DNA from: Bacillota bacterium
GTDB lineage: Bacteria; Bacillota_E; Sulfobacillia; Sulfobacillales; JAIMBI01
Length of the DNA: 64,000 nt
Direction of reading: 5' to 3'
Assembly: GCA_021828405.1 (NCBI GenBank)
Contig: JAKARZ010000003.1
Coordinates: 22,171 to 86,170 of the forward strand
The position numbers and the translations under genes were made by a program. Positions 43,665-53,578 of the stretch are shown here, one piece after another. The first letter of the stretch is position 1. Each line of letters opens with the position of its first letter. Below the pieces are notes generated by a model. It made no database searches. It saw nothing but the letters and a program-made list of their open reading frames with translations, and had not been told where the DNA came from.

Positions 43665-45287
43665 GTGGCCAGTGTTCGAAAGGTTGCCACACCCGCCCCC
43701 TCCGGGCTGCGACACGTGATGAGCAAGTATGACTTGACAATGGCCAGCTTCGGCGGGGTTATCGGGTCCGGGTGGCTCTTCGGGGCGATGTACAGCGCGC
43801 AGTATGCCGGACCCGCCGCGACACTTTCCTGGATCATTGGAGGAATCTTGATATTCATCTTGGCGCTGCCCTTCACCGAAATGGTGTCCGCCATTCCGGA
43901 GGCGGGTGGCATCAACCGGTATCCTCAGCTCAGTCATGGCAGCCTCGTGTCTTCGGGCGTATCTTGGGCCAACTGGATCGCCTACGCCATGACGGCGCCA
44001 ATCGAAGCAGAAGCCGTAACCCAGTACGCCGCTGGATACGTCCCGGCACTGTACTCGAACGGCGTGCTGACCCCGTTCGGCCTGGTGGTCGCTGCGCTTC
44101 TCGTGTTGGTGTTCTTTATCATCAATTACTATGGCGTGAAGCTGTTTGCCAGGGTTAACACCACGATAACAACGATCAAGGTAATCATTCCGTCCATCAC
44201 GATGATTATATTGCTTATCGCCGGCTTGACAGGTGGCGGTGGAAGGAACTTCAGCAACCCAGCCTCCGGAGGATTCATGCCCTTTGGGATGCATGGTGTC
44301 CTCGTCGCCATCTCCATCGGAGGAATTCTCTTCGCCTACACCGGCTTCCGGCAGTCATTGGACCTGGCGGCTGAGGGCAAGAATCCCAAACACGATGTGC
44401 CGCGGGCCATTATCACCGTGGTTCTGTCCGCCATCGTGATTTACACCTTGCTGCAGATGGCCTTCATCGTGGCGCTGAGCCAGCCGGATCTAGTCAAAGG
44501 CTGGGCACACGTCAGTTTCTCCTCGCCGTTTGCGCAACTGGCATCCGCTCTGAATCTTGGCGTGCTGGCGGCTCTCTTGTATGGAGATGCGGTGCTGTCC
44601 CCGGGCGGAACGGGCCTGGTGTACACGGCCACGACAGCCCGCGTGCTGTACGCGATCCCCAAGAACGGTTACGGCCCGAAGGCCCTTTTGAAACTGAACA
44701 CCCGCGGTGTGCCAAAGAACGGCATGCTGGTCGCCCTCGTCGTGGGGTTGCTGGCACTGCTGCCCTTCCCGTCTTGGGGCGCCATGGTCGGCATCTTGTC
44801 GTCGGCGGCCGCGTTTACGTTCTCCATGGGCGGGATCTCTCTGGGCGGCCTTCGCAAGGTGGCGCCGGACCTCCCGCGCCCCTTCTCTCTCGGGAGCCAT
44901 GCCGGGTGGGTGGGGCCCACCGCCTTCGGCATTGGCGCCCTGCTTCTCTTCTGGAGTGGCTGGCCGCTGGTGCCCCAGGTGCTGGGGGTCGTTGCGGTGG
45001 GGCTCATCATCTACCTGTTCTATCGGCGTGCGAACAACCTCCCGGCCCGAGACCTGCGGGCCGGGGCTTGGATGATCGGCTTCATGGTGTTCGAAGCCCT
45101 GATGAGCTTCCTCGGATCGTTCGGATCCGGGCAGAACATCATTCCATTCCCGTTCGACACCATCATCGTGTTCGTGGGTGCCGTCGCCATTTACTTCTGG
45201 GGTGTGGCGTCGTCCTATCGAACGCAAGCCCTGGACGACTACCTGGCCGGTGTTGACGTGGACTACGCGGAGCTGCCAAGCGGTTAG
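43665..45287 (+). CDS. APC-superfamily amino-acid permease
   Basis: A 540-residue polytopic permease with about 12-14 helices. It begins with the APC hallmark LTMASFGGVIGSGWLFGAMYSAQYAGPAATLSW in TM1-TM2, and has EMVSAIPEAGGINRYPQ in the TM2-TM3 loop and GFRQSLDLAAEGKNPKHDVPRAI in the middle, both typical of APC family carriers. The GTG start follows GAAGGAGG by about 9 bp. The transported amino acid cannot be read from the sequence; the neighbouring oxidase, racemase and acyltransferase genes suggest amino-acid uptake for catabolism. Confidence 0.9.
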   Translation: MASVRKVATPAPSGLRHVMSKYDLTMASFGGVIGSGWLFGAMYSAQYAGPAATLSWIIGGILIFILALPFTEMVSAIPEAGGINRYPQLSHGSLVSSGVSWANWIAYAMTAPIEAEAVTQYAAGYVPALYSNGVLTPFGLVVAALLVLVFFIINYYGVKLFARVNTTITTIKVIIPSITMIILLIAGLTGGGGRNFSNPASGGFMPFGMHGVLVAISIGGILFAYTGFRQSLDLAAEGKNPKHDVPRAIITVVLSAIVIYTLLQMAFIVALSQPDLVKGWAHVSFSSPFAQLASALNLGVLAALLYGDAVLSPGGTGLVYTATTARVLYAIPKNGYGPKALLKLNTRGVPKNGMLVALVVGLLALLPFPSWGAMVGILSSAAAFTFSMGGISLGGLRKVAPDLPRPFSLGSHAGWVGPTAFGIGALLLFWSGWPLVPQVLGVVAVGLIIYLFYRRANNLPARDLRAGAWMIGFMVFEALMSFLGSFGSGQNIIPFPFDTIIVFVGAVAIYFWGVASSYRTQALDDYLAGVDVDYAELPSG

Positions 45288-45342
45288 GAATCGGGGACGG
45301 TTCCCCTGACGCGCTGCAACAGACGGCAGAGGACGAACAAGA

Positions 45343-45390
45343 CGCCCGCCGACGCCAGGCGAAGGAACTTCGCCCTCACGCCGGCGGGCG
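45343..45390. terminator. Compound hairpin between convergent genes
   Basis: CGCCCGCCG (45343-45351) pairs with CGGCGGGCG (45382-45390), enclosing a second stem GGCGAAG/CTTCGCC with a 3-base loop (45358-45374). It lies between the permease stop and the convergent oxidase gene, and can stop transcription from both sides. Confidence 0.6.
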
Positions 45391-45505
45391 GTGCTTATCG
45401 GACGCGGCCGCCCCGCCCGACGCCCGTGAGCCGTCGCGGGCGTGGGCCGCCTCATCGGCGCCCAAGAGTGCCCGCAGACCGTCGCTTAGGCCACGCCAAG
45501 CGTTT

Positions 45506-46738
45506 CTAAAGCGACCCACCCTGGCCCGGTCTAAGCACAAAATCCTCGTTTGGATGCCGATCCGGCAAGAGGTGCGGGGATGGCGGCACCATCCCTAGCG
45601 CCATCTCGGCTGCGAATTCCCCGATGGCCGGGCCCCGCTTGATGCCGAATCCATTGTCCCCACAGGCCACCCACACCCGGTCGCAGACCGGCCCGATGAG
45701 GGGTCGGCGATCGGGCGTGGCGCCGCAGAGGCCCGCCCAGGATCGGCGAAGGCGCGCTTCTGCCCCGTGCGACGAGAGACCCATCACCCCATCCGCGACG
45801 GCCTGCTCAAACTCAGGGTCTCCGGTGGTTCGATAGTCATCAGGATCATGCTCCCACAGTTGGGTCCCATCACCGACCAACATATTGCGCGGCCCATCCG
45901 GCACGAGATACATATCGGTGGCCAGATTCCGCACGATGGGCAGATGGTATCCTCCAGGAACTTCCAAGGAAGCCAGCTGGGTTCGGTAGGGGCGCAGCGG
46001 GAGATCCATGCCGCTCGTCTGCAGCAGCTTTCGCGTCCACGTTCCCGCCGCCAGTAGCACTCTCGCTGCATGGATCGTATCGCTGGGACCCTGGAGCTGC
46101 ACTTCCCCGTCTTCGATCCGCAGAGACGCCACGTGGTACGATAACTTTGCAGCCAGGCCAGCCTGCTTGGCCATTTCCAAGACGGCAAAGGCGTACGCCG
46201 TGGGATTAACGTGCCAATCATGCGGGGTCCACACGCCAAAGACTGGGTTCTCCACTCGGTCTAACTCAGGAAAGTGACGTCGGATCTCATCGGCAGACCA
46301 CACCTCGACAGGGATCCCGCGATCCCTGAGGCTCGCTTCGTGTTCTTCCATTTGTCCCCGGCAGCTCGGAAGGCACAGCGAGAGCATCCCGTACTGACGA
46401 ATCATGGTCTGGTCGCCACTGGCAGACTGGGCTTCGCGAAACAGCGCCCGGCTGCGCCGCACCCACCGCTGGTCGTCCGGGGTCGCCACCATGTCCGACA
46501 CGATCGCCCCCGACTTGGCACTGCTCTCGCTGGCCACCGCCGGACGAGCTTCGACCAGCAACACAGCGCCCTGGTCCGCCCTCACCGCCGCCAGCGCTGC
46601 CGCAACACCCCAGACACCGCCTCCGACAATGACTAAGTCGTACGTGCCGCACCACCTCCCGCCCTCAGGCGCTCCCCGCCGTCTTTCCGATGCGAGCGCG
46701 ATCACCAGGGTCCATTGGAGATTGAGCACATCCCACAT
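45506..46738 (-). CDS. FAD-dependent amino-acid oxidase (DAO family)
   Basis: An oxidoreductase of the D-amino-acid oxidase/glycine oxidase/sarcosine oxidase fold. The FAD site is YDLVIVGGGVWGVAAALAAVRA, with VLLAAGTWTRKLL in the middle and VWVACGDNGFGIKRGPAIGEFAAEMALG at the C-terminal FAD contact. No ATG or GTG lies close before the FAD strand; the frame allows ATG 46738 (410 residues, AAGGAC near) or GTG 46705. The substrate may be D-amino acids, glycine or N-methyl amino acids. It is convergent with the permease. Confidence 0.85.
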   Translation of the reverse strand: MWDVLNLQWTLVIALASERRRGAPEGGRWCGTYDLVIVGGGVWGVAAALAAVRADQGAVLLVEARPAVASESSAKSGAIVSDMVATPDDQRWVRRSRALFREAQSASGDQTMIRQYGMLSLCLPSCRGQMEEHEASLRDRGIPVEVWSADEIRRHFPELDRVENPVFGVWTPHDWHVNPTAYAFAVLEMAKQAGLAAKLSYHVASLRIEDGEVQLQGPSDTIHAARVLLAAGTWTRKLLQTSGMDLPLRPYRTQLASLEVPGGYHLPIVRNLATDMYLVPDGPRNMLVGDGTQLWEHDPDDYRTTGDPEFEQAVADGVMGLSSHGAEARLRRSWAGLCGATPDRRPLIGPVCDRVWVACGDNGFGIKRGPAIGEFAAEMALGMVPPSPHLLPDRHPNEDFVLRPGQGGSL

Positions 46739-47208
46739 TGTCCTTGGGCCAGTGAGTCCGGCCTCAGCATAGCATCGCCGCGAACCGGAGACGCCGCTTC
46801 GGCACGAAGACATCGTCGCCGAGACGCACCGCGCCACCGCGTCGGCGCCCACGATTTGCCCCGGTCGCTTGGGTGGGCCATTCCGTGCGATGGACCCGGT
46901 ATCCGCGGGCGAGTCTTCCGCGGAACACCACGGCGTCCGGTACAATGGTGGCGGTGCGCGATCATGGCCGCCGCCTTTTGTTTATGTGCCTTGGTGTTCC
47001 CGACAACCTTCCGCCGCGCCGTCAGGGATCGTGGAGGATACGCTGGAGGCGGGTCTGCGGCCGAGGGAGATGAAGGGCGGGCCCTGCCGCCGCGGATCCT
47101 TCCCGGTTCGCGTGGGCTTCCCGAGCCCGCGCCAGGAGACTCCTTGCTGGCGCCCGGCCCCGACGAGAGCGGGCACTTGCGCCCGCGCCAGAGAACGGCG
47201 GTGAAACG
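46739..47208. other. Intergenic region between divergent genes
   Basis: About 470 bp with no gene that I can support. It should hold the promoters of the oxidase and the MFS transporter, but no clear -35/-10 pair stands out. Confidence 0.4.
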
Positions 47209-48378
47209 GTGAGGACCGCGTGGTTGGGGCTTCTGGCTGCCTCAGGACTCGAAGCCTTTTTTCTGCTTGTAATGGCGGCGTATGCTCCCCTGTATGTGGT
47301 GGAGCGTCTGCACGGGTCGTACTTCGTGGCCAGTCAGTCGGTCGCCTGGCCGTACCTCGCCACCTTTCTCGGCTCAAACCTCTGGGGGGCCCAATCTCGG
47401 CGCCTTGGCCTGGAGCGATTGGCCATCATCGGCCTGGTGGGATACTTTGGCCTGGGTCTGGTGGCGCTCTTGGCTCGCACGGCGTGGACGCTGGTCGCGG
47501 GACTCGGACTTTTGACCTGCTTGTCCTCTGCACTCGCGCCAGCGGCGATGGCGGCCATGACGCGCGCCGGTGGAGCCATGGGCAATCGCCTCGCACTGCG
47601 GGTGCGCTGGCAAAGCGCGGGCTGGATCGTGTCGGGCGTCTCGGCGGGGTACCTTTATGGGCTGGGGCGCTACGGTTGGCCGATGACCCTGGCCCTGTCG
47701 GGCACCCTTGCGCTCCTATTGGCCGCCGTGCTGGCGTCCCGGCGCGAGCGTGGCGATACCGCGCCGCGGCCGCCGCGCTCGCCCTCGTCCGCAAGCACCT
47801 GGCGCAGCCTCATGCCGCTGTTGGTGGTCGTCGTGCCCGTGTTTCTTGTGACGGCCGGCAATGAGGGGTTTTTTGCTTCCTTCTCTTTGTATCTGCGCTT
47901 CATTCGGCTCCCCATTGCGTGGGTGGGCTGGTCAGCCGCGCTCAGCACGGGGGTGGGAGCAATCTCGGTGGGCTGGGTCGGCCGGTTCGCCGACCGCACG
48001 GGGGGCAGGTCCGTGCTGGGCTACGTCCTGATCGGGTACGCCGTCATGTATGGTGCGATCGCGGTATCTCAGTCGGCGGTGGTGGCGGTGCTGGCGTTCT
48101 CCCTGCCTCTCTACCCGTACCTGATGGTTGGCAGCCAGCGTGCCGCAGCGGAGAGGGTCGCCCTGCACCACCACGGCGCGGCGATGGGACTGGTCAACGG
48201 CTTGGCCGGGCTGGCGACAGCCGTCGGGATCAGCATCATGGGCTTGGGCGATACGCGTTTTGGACCCGCCTTCGAGCCCTGGGGGGCCACGGTCCTCAGC
48301 CTTCTGGCGCTTGCCGCTCTGGCGCTATTCGCCGTCCTGGGGCCGCGGGCCGAAGACCCGTTACGCGGCGCGGGCTAG
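47209..48378 (+). CDS. MFS transporter
   Basis: A 389-residue permease with about twelve helices. Motif A is weak in the first half (GSNLWGAQSRRLGLERLAIIG) and clearer in the second (VGWVGRFADRTGGRSVLGYVLIG). The substrate is unknown. The GTG start has a poor ribosome binding site, so the exact start is uncertain. It is convergent with the racemase gene, 56 bp between the stops. Confidence 0.85.
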   Translation: MRTAWLGLLAASGLEAFFLLVMAAYAPLYVVERLHGSYFVASQSVAWPYLATFLGSNLWGAQSRRLGLERLAIIGLVGYFGLGLVALLARTAWTLVAGLGLLTCLSSALAPAAMAAMTRAGGAMGNRLALRVRWQSAGWIVSGVSAGYLYGLGRYGWPMTLALSGTLALLLAAVLASRRERGDTAPRPPRSPSSASTWRSLMPLLVVVVPVFLVTAGNEGFFASFSLYLRFIRLPIAWVGWSAALSTGVGAISVGWVGRFADRTGGRSVLGYVLIGYAVMYGAIAVSQSAVVAVLAFSLPLYPYLMVGSQRAAAERVALHHHGAAMGLVNGLAGLATAVGISIMGLGDTRFGPAFEPWGATVLSLLALAALALFAVLGPRAEDPLRGAG

Positions 48379-48434
48379 CGGCCGGGATCCCCTCGCTCGC
48401 CCTCCGAGCCGTCTCCAGCCCGACCCTTCGATGC

Positions 48435-49568
48435 CTAGCGCGGCCGAAGCTCTTCATGGCCCGTCCGATAGCGCCGCAGGCGGTCCGCCTCGGGCGCCAC
48501 GCCAATCCCCGGGCCTGCTGGCACCACGAGCGTTCCGCGATCCGTCAGCCGAAACGGCGGATCGATGAGGTCTTCCGCAAAATAGCGCGCGGACGCCGAG
48601 GTGTCGCCCGGTAACACGAAGTTCGCCAGCGTGGTTAGCTGCAGATTGCTCGCCCGCCCGATCCCGGACTCCAACATCCCTCCACACCACACGGGGATGC
48701 CGTGCGCCGCGGCGATGTCGTGAATGCCGCGGGCCTCATCGAACCCCCCCACCCGGCCGAGCTTGATGTTGATGACGCGGCAGGCGCCCACCTCAATGGC
48801 TTTGCGGGCGTCCTCGCGCGTGCGAATCGATTCGTCAAGGCATATCGGGGTTCGAATGGCGCGCTGCAGCTTCGCATGGTCGATGAGGTCGTCCTCGGCC
48901 AGCGGCTGCTCCACCATCATGAGATCCAGCTGATCGAGTTCCTTGAGCCGGGGGATCTGGTCCAGGGTGTACGCAGAATTCGCGTCGGCCATCACCGGGG
49001 CATCGGGCAAGGCTTCCCGGACAGCCGCCAGCGGGGCGATGTCCATCCCCGGCCGAATCTTGATCTTGAGCCGCCGGTAGCCCTGAGCCCAAAAGTCACG
49101 GGCCAGCGCCACCAAATCGGCCGTGGTCGGCTGAATTCCAATCGACACCCCGACCGGAATATCCGTGCGGGATCCGCCCAGCAACTGATGGAGGGGTTTT
49201 CCCGCCCGCCGGGCAAACCAGTCCCACACGGCCATCTCCAGCGCCGCCTTCGCCATCCGATTTCCCCGAAATGGCCGGAGGCGGCGACCCACATCCTCGG
49301 GCCGGGCGATCGGGGCGGCAAAGAGCCGCGGCGCTAAGAGGTCCACAATCAGGTGGTGAACCGTCTGGTTGGTTTCCTCGCTGTAGAGTGGCTCGTCGGT
49401 GGCGACCGTCTCCGCGTAGCCGACAATGCCGTCTGCGTGTACCCCAACCAGATAGAACCTGCGCTCCGACTCCGTCCCATACGACGTCTCGAAGGGGGTC
49501 TTCAGCGGCAGCCTCACCTGGTCCAAGGTGATGCGCTCGAGCGTCAGGGCGTCCCGCGGGTCGTCCAT
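48435..49568 (-). CDS. MenC-like o-succinylbenzoate synthase / N-succinylamino-acid racemase
   Basis: An enolase-superfamily enzyme of 377 residues. The acid-base lysines are Lys168/Lys170 in RRLKIKIRPG and Lys269 in VINIKLGRVGG; the metal ligands are Asp195 (ADANSAY), Glu220 (MMVEQPL) and Asp245 (CLDES). This set is that of the OSBS/NSAR family, in which o-succinylbenzoate synthesis for menaquinone and racemisation of N-succinyl amino acids occur in close relatives or in one enzyme. The neighbour upstream is the GNAT protein that accompanies NSAR enzymes, so the racemase role is favoured; no other men gene is adjacent. Confidence 0.9.
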   Translation of the reverse strand: MDDPRDALTLERITLDQVRLPLKTPFETSYGTESERRFYLVGVHADGIVGYAETVATDEPLYSEETNQTVHHLIVDLLAPRLFAAPIARPEDVGRRLRPFRGNRMAKAALEMAVWDWFARRAGKPLHQLLGGSRTDIPVGVSIGIQPTTADLVALARDFWAQGYRRLKIKIRPGMDIAPLAAVREALPDAPVMADANSAYTLDQIPRLKELDQLDLMMVEQPLAEDDLIDHAKLQRAIRTPICLDESIRTREDARKAIEVGACRVINIKLGRVGGFDEARGIHDIAAAHGIPVWCGGMLESGIGRASNLQLTTLANFVLPGDTSASARYFAEDLIDPPFRLTDRGTLVVPAGPGIGVAPEADRLRRYRTGHEELRPR

Positions 49569-49574
49569 GTGATC

Positions 49575-50318
49575 CTACCCCTCTCGCGAACCGTTCGAAT
49601 CCGCTTCGGGCCGCAACAGGTAACAGGGATTGTCCGACCACTCGAAACCCGCCACCATCCAGCCGTCGGCGATGGCTGCTTGAAACTGCCGGCGCACGGC
49701 CAAGAGCGTCGCCCGTGCCTCGGCCGGGTCTTCCCGCAGCAGCGCCTCGATGTCGCGCGGCACCCCAATCCGCTGCTCACCGCGCCCCCACAAGCGCGGC
49801 GGCCCGTCTCCGTCCGCCGGCCACTCCACAAACAGGCGGTCGGTCGGATAGCCTTGGGTTAGCGGCGAGTCGAGGATCCCATAATAATCTTCCCAGTAGG
49901 CCACCACGCGGGCGTTCAGGTGTTGAAGGTTGAACCGGGCATTCCGCGCACGGAGCGGGTCGAAGGTCCACCCGATGTGGGAATAGCCTTCGCGCCGGGC
50001 CCAGTCGCGCTGACGTTCCTTCAGTCGCCTTCCGATCCCGCGGCTCTGCCACGCACTCAGCACACCAGTCAGGTCCGAATGCAGATACCACCCCCGCCGG
50101 TCCCGAGCCGGCATGGCCACCGCCAGCCCCACCCATTCATCCGGAGCGTCAGCCGGAGCCGCTACCCACACCGCTCCGCCGTGATCGGCCCAGACGCGCA
50201 GGACCGATGCCGGCGTGGGATTCGGATTCTGCCAGATGCGTTGTTCCAATGACGGCACGCGGCGAAGATCCTCGTTCCGCAGAATTTCCCGGATGGCAAT
50301 CGCGGGCGCTGGGTCCAC
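49575..50318 (-). CDS. GNAT N-acyltransferase partner of the racemase
   Basis: A 247-residue GNAT-fold protein of the COG3375-like group. It begins with IAIREILRNEDLRRVPSLEQRIW, has the acyl-CoA loop around LHSDLTGVLSAWQSRGIGRRLKERQRDWARREGY (Q-S-R-G-I-G in the pyrophosphate-binding position), and the following WTFDPLRARNARFNLQHLNA block typical of this group. In Geobacillus such a protein succinylates D-amino acids ahead of an N-succinylamino-acid racemase. The gene ends 6 bp before the racemase starts, so the two are co-transcribed. Confidence 0.88.
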   Translation of the reverse strand: MDPAPAIAIREILRNEDLRRVPSLEQRIWQNPNPTPASVLRVWADHGGAVWVAAPADAPDEWVGLAVAMPARDRRGWYLHSDLTGVLSAWQSRGIGRRLKERQRDWARREGYSHIGWTFDPLRARNARFNLQHLNARVVAYWEDYYGILDSPLTQGYPTDRLFVEWPADGDGPPRLWGRGEQRIGVPRDIEALLREDPAEARATLLAVRRQFQAAIADGWMVAGFEWSDNPCYLLRPEADSNGSREG

Positions 50319-50552
50319 TGCTGCCCCTCCCTTCAGGAGCGTTTCACCACGCGCCGACGCATGCGGCGCGGGGCAGTGCTCGCTTCACGCTGAGGCGTGC
50401 TCACAATCTTCTGCCGCCGGCCCACCCACGTCAACCGGACGGAGATGACCAAAGCCCGGCGCGACGCCGCCCACATAAATCCATCGGTCGATCCCCCGAT
50501 CGCGCCGGAAGCAGCCACCCACGGCCGCCGGCGCCGCGTCGGCTGGGGAACG

Positions 50553-51968
50553 TCATCGGCCCCCGTCCGGGGCGCCCGAGGCGCCCTGGGATGGCCTCGT
50601 GCGCTCGCGCCATGCGCCGATGGGCCATAGGGTCGAGCCCGCATAGCGCAGCGTCGGCATGCGCCCATCGCCGACCTCCCAGCGGACCAACTCCCCCTCG
50701 GACCCAAATCCGCTGGTCTCGACGATGCGGAGCGTGTCGCCATCCACAAACTCCAACACCTGCGGGGCGGCGAGCGGATCCCACGATCCCGGGTTCGCCG
50801 CCACCATCCCGTCCCCCACCGCCGCCAGCAGCACCTCCCCCCACAGGTTGGCGTAGTGCCCCGCCCAGCGCCGCGCGTCCTGAGTCGGCGGCGCGGCGGA
50901 CGCGTGCTTCTGGAAGTAGGTGATGGCGCTGTAGATGCCCGTGACCATGCTGGCAGCGGGCCCGTCGGCGTTCGTGAGCGCCACCACCACGAGGCCGCTG
51001 TCAGGGTCGGCGGCGCTCAGGGTGACAAAGCCGGGAAAGCCACCCGAATGGCCAAACAGGCGCCGCTCCTCCGTGGGCTGGAGCACCATCCCGAGGCCGT
51101 AGTCCGTGCGCTCAGGGGTACCCGGCGTCTTGGCCGTCCAGGCGGTTCGCTGCATCTCTTTCTTGGACTCATCCGACAGCAACTCGCCCGAACCCACCAT
51201 GTGCGCGGTGAAGTAGCAGGCGAGGTCCGCCGCCGTGGAGCAGAACCCCGTCGCGGGCGACATGGCGTGGGTGCTGACGTGCGGCAGCGGCTGGCGGCGC
51301 TGGCTTTCGCGCCGGGTGTAGCCGGTAGCCAGGTTCATGCCCGGCCCATAGTCGGGGGCTGTATCGAGGAGGCCCAAGGGCTGCACGATGCGCTCCATGA
51401 CAAACTGGTTGTACGGCTGACCGGCCACAGCCTCAATCACCAGCCCCAAGAGCGTATACCCGTAGTTGGAGTATTTGAGCCGCGTGTTGTTCTCCACCAC
51501 GAGGTCCGTATCCTCCATCTCGGCCTGAAACCGCTCCCTGTCGGGAAAGGCTCGCTCCAGTTGCCAGTAGTCCGTGTCGCGGCCGTCGCGGATCACACCC
51601 GCTCCGTGCGACAGCAGTTGCCGCAGGGTCACATGCTGCCACCGCCGATCGCGGTGGCCAAGGAGCCACGGCACATGCTGCGCGACCGGATCATCCAGGC
51701 GTAGCCGCCCCTCTTCCACCAGCAGCATCACCGCCGTGGCCGTGAACGTCTTGGAATGCGACGCCACGCGAAACTGGTGAGCCGGGGTGAGCGGCACCGC
51801 GTGCTCCACATCCGCCCAGCCATACGCCTCGTTCAGCAGCAGCGATCCGCGATGCGAGACGGCCACCGCCATCCCCGGCAGCTCCGCACTCGCAAACCGC
51901 GCCGGCAGCCACGCCTTCACAAACGCTACCGACTGCTCCAAGGCGCTCAGGCTCATGCTCCTGCTCAT
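50553..51968 (-). CDS. Serine beta-lactamase-like hydrolase (S12 family)
   Basis: A 471-residue penicillin-recognising hydrolase. It has the active-site S-x-x-K as SHSK (Ser70-Lys73), the tyrosine motif YSN (166-168) and HSG in GHSGGFPG in place of KTG, the usual triad of class C-like esterases and D-aminopeptidases. A further C-terminal beta domain (about 370-470) is present. No signal peptide is seen after the ATG at 51968, which has AAGGAG 8 bp upstream. A role in hydrolysing peptides or amides of D-amino acids would suit the neighbours, but this is inference. Confidence 0.88.
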   Translation of the reverse strand: MSRSMSLSALEQSVAFVKAWLPARFASAELPGMAVAVSHRGSLLLNEAYGWADVEHAVPLTPAHQFRVASHSKTFTATAVMLLVEEGRLRLDDPVAQHVPWLLGHRDRRWQHVTLRQLLSHGAGVIRDGRDTDYWQLERAFPDRERFQAEMEDTDLVVENNTRLKYSNYGYTLLGLVIEAVAGQPYNQFVMERIVQPLGLLDTAPDYGPGMNLATGYTRRESQRRQPLPHVSTHAMSPATGFCSTAADLACYFTAHMVGSGELLSDESKKEMQRTAWTAKTPGTPERTDYGLGMVLQPTEERRLFGHSGGFPGFVTLSAADPDSGLVVVALTNADGPAASMVTGIYSAITYFQKHASAAPPTQDARRWAGHYANLWGEVLLAAVGDGMVAANPGSWDPLAAPQVLEFVDGDTLRIVETSGFGSEGELVRWEVGDGRMPTLRYAGSTLWPIGAWRERTRPSQGASGAPDGGR

Positions 51969-52017
51969 ATCGTGCTCCTTCACCGATGGGTTTGGGGTCT
52001 CGTTGGCCGAGATGCCG

Positions 52018-52200
52018 CTACACGCGCTCAACCAGGATCACAATGCCCTGACCCACGCCGATGCACATGGTTGCCAGGCCGCGCTGGACCCTCGGTGCTT
52101 CATAGCGTACAGCAGCGTCGTCAAAATACGTGCCCCGCTCGCCCTCAGCGGGTGACCCCGCGCAACAGCGCCTCCGTTCACATTCAGGCGGGCGCGGCCG
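52018..52200 (-). pseudogene. C-terminal remnant of a thiolase
   Basis: One minus-strand frame reads [26 protein letters not shown], the C-terminal active-site block of acetyl-CoA acetyltransferases (normally GGAIALGHPLGASGAR). A shift then gives [21 protein letters not shown] in another frame, the family's last strand with the catalytic Cys-Gly segment. The N-terminal 300 or so residues are gone. It lies downstream of the hydroxyacyl-CoA dehydrogenase remnant, in the order of a beta-oxidation operon. Confidence 0.75.
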
Positions 52201-52298
52201 AAAATCAGTTCCCGCAGCACGGCGAGACCCTCTGTCCCACTCTGTCTTGCTCCTCGCTCGCCGGCCGTGTTCCGCGCCATGGTCGCCCGCGCCCCCAT

Positions 52299-53575
52299 TC
52301 AGGTGTCCTTGCCTGCCGGTGCGTCTTGCTCGGCCGCCTGCAGCAGATGCACCCCCAGCACACGCCGCGCCCCGAGCAGCGCAAGCCATTCAAAGGGCCC
52401 GCGCGACTGATTGACCCCCAGGCGGACCGCCCGGGTGACCAGGTCACGATCGAGCCGCGGGCCAAATCGCCGCGCTTCGTCCGCCCGCGTCGCCACGACC
52501 CGGCTGAAAACATGGCCGTAGGCATCTTCCACGGGCTCAGCGCAAAGCGGCGCAAAGATCGCGGCGGCCTCCTGCACCAGCGCAGGATCGAAGCCGAGGA
52601 CCGGTCTTCCCCAGCGCACCGACAGTGCCGCTTGGTGCTGCCGGGTGCCGTTCGCCACCACCCACGTCTCGGGTTCGACCGCGCGCGGGGGGGTGGGGCC
52701 CGGATCGGGATCCGCCACCCGCCGCAGGAGGCCCGGCTCGGGCGGCTCCGACGCCAGGCGGCCCGCGAGTCCCAATGCTCGCCAGGCCGCCTGGAAGGTG
52801 AGCGGGCCCTTGACCAAGCCACCGGAGAGCGAGCCGGGCAACGTGCCGGCCTTCGCCTCCGCCGCCGCAACCGACGGCGTCCCATGGTCGGAGAACCCCC
52901 GGCCACTCTTTCGACCCAGCCACCCCTTCTCCCGCATCATGACCTGAAAAGGACGTGGGCGGTAGCGGTCCTCGCCAACCATCTGCGCATAGACGGCCTC
53001 GGTCGCGGCCAGATTCACGTCGATGCCCACAAGGTCCATGAGCCGAAACGGCCCCCTGGGGACTCCGGCCCCTTCCATCACGCGGTCCACCGCCTCGGGG
53101 GAGGTGACCTGCTCTTCCACGATGCACAGCGCTTCCGGGTAAAATGCCGCATCAGGCGGTTGACAAGAAACCCTGGCCGGTCCGGGCCGGGAACCGCCGT
53201 TTTCCCCAGCCGCGCCGTGAGTGGAAAGGTGGCGCGGGTCCAAGCCGCCCCCGTCGCGAGGGAGTCGATCACCTGTTGGTCGCGAGCCGCGTCTCGGGCG
53301 GCCAGCGACGGCCCCTGTCAACCAACAGGCGCGGCTTCCCGTGCAGGTTTTCCGGCGCGACCTCAATCGCCCAGGCGGGAGGGCTGACCACGGCGTCATA
53401 TCCCGTGGCCGCCTCATAGAGAGCCGCCGTGCCGGCCGTGGCCCACCTCCCGCGTCTAAGCGGCCCACCTCGCGTTTTGGCCGCACACGGCCGCCTCCCC
53501 CACGGGGTCGACCAACGACACATGCCGCGCCCCATGGTGCCGGCTCCCACCACCGCGGCCGTCTGTTGATTCGCC
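52299..53575 (-). pseudogene. Frameshifted 3-hydroxyacyl-CoA dehydrogenase
   Basis: The NAD site QQTAAVVGAGTMGRGM occurs near 53565 in one frame. TAVPGPDRPGFLVNRLMRHF follows near 53190 in a second frame, and from about 53140 a third frame runs on with ALCIVEEQVTSPEAVDRVM, FRLMDLVGIDVNLAATEAVY and MREKGWLGRKSGRGF. These are consecutive parts of a HAD enzyme, so at least two frameshifts break it. The 3' third still reads as a long frame to the stop at 52299, including a second HAD-like C-terminal domain. It directly follows an intact enoyl-CoA hydratase. Confidence 0.8.
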
Positions 53576-53578
53576 GCG

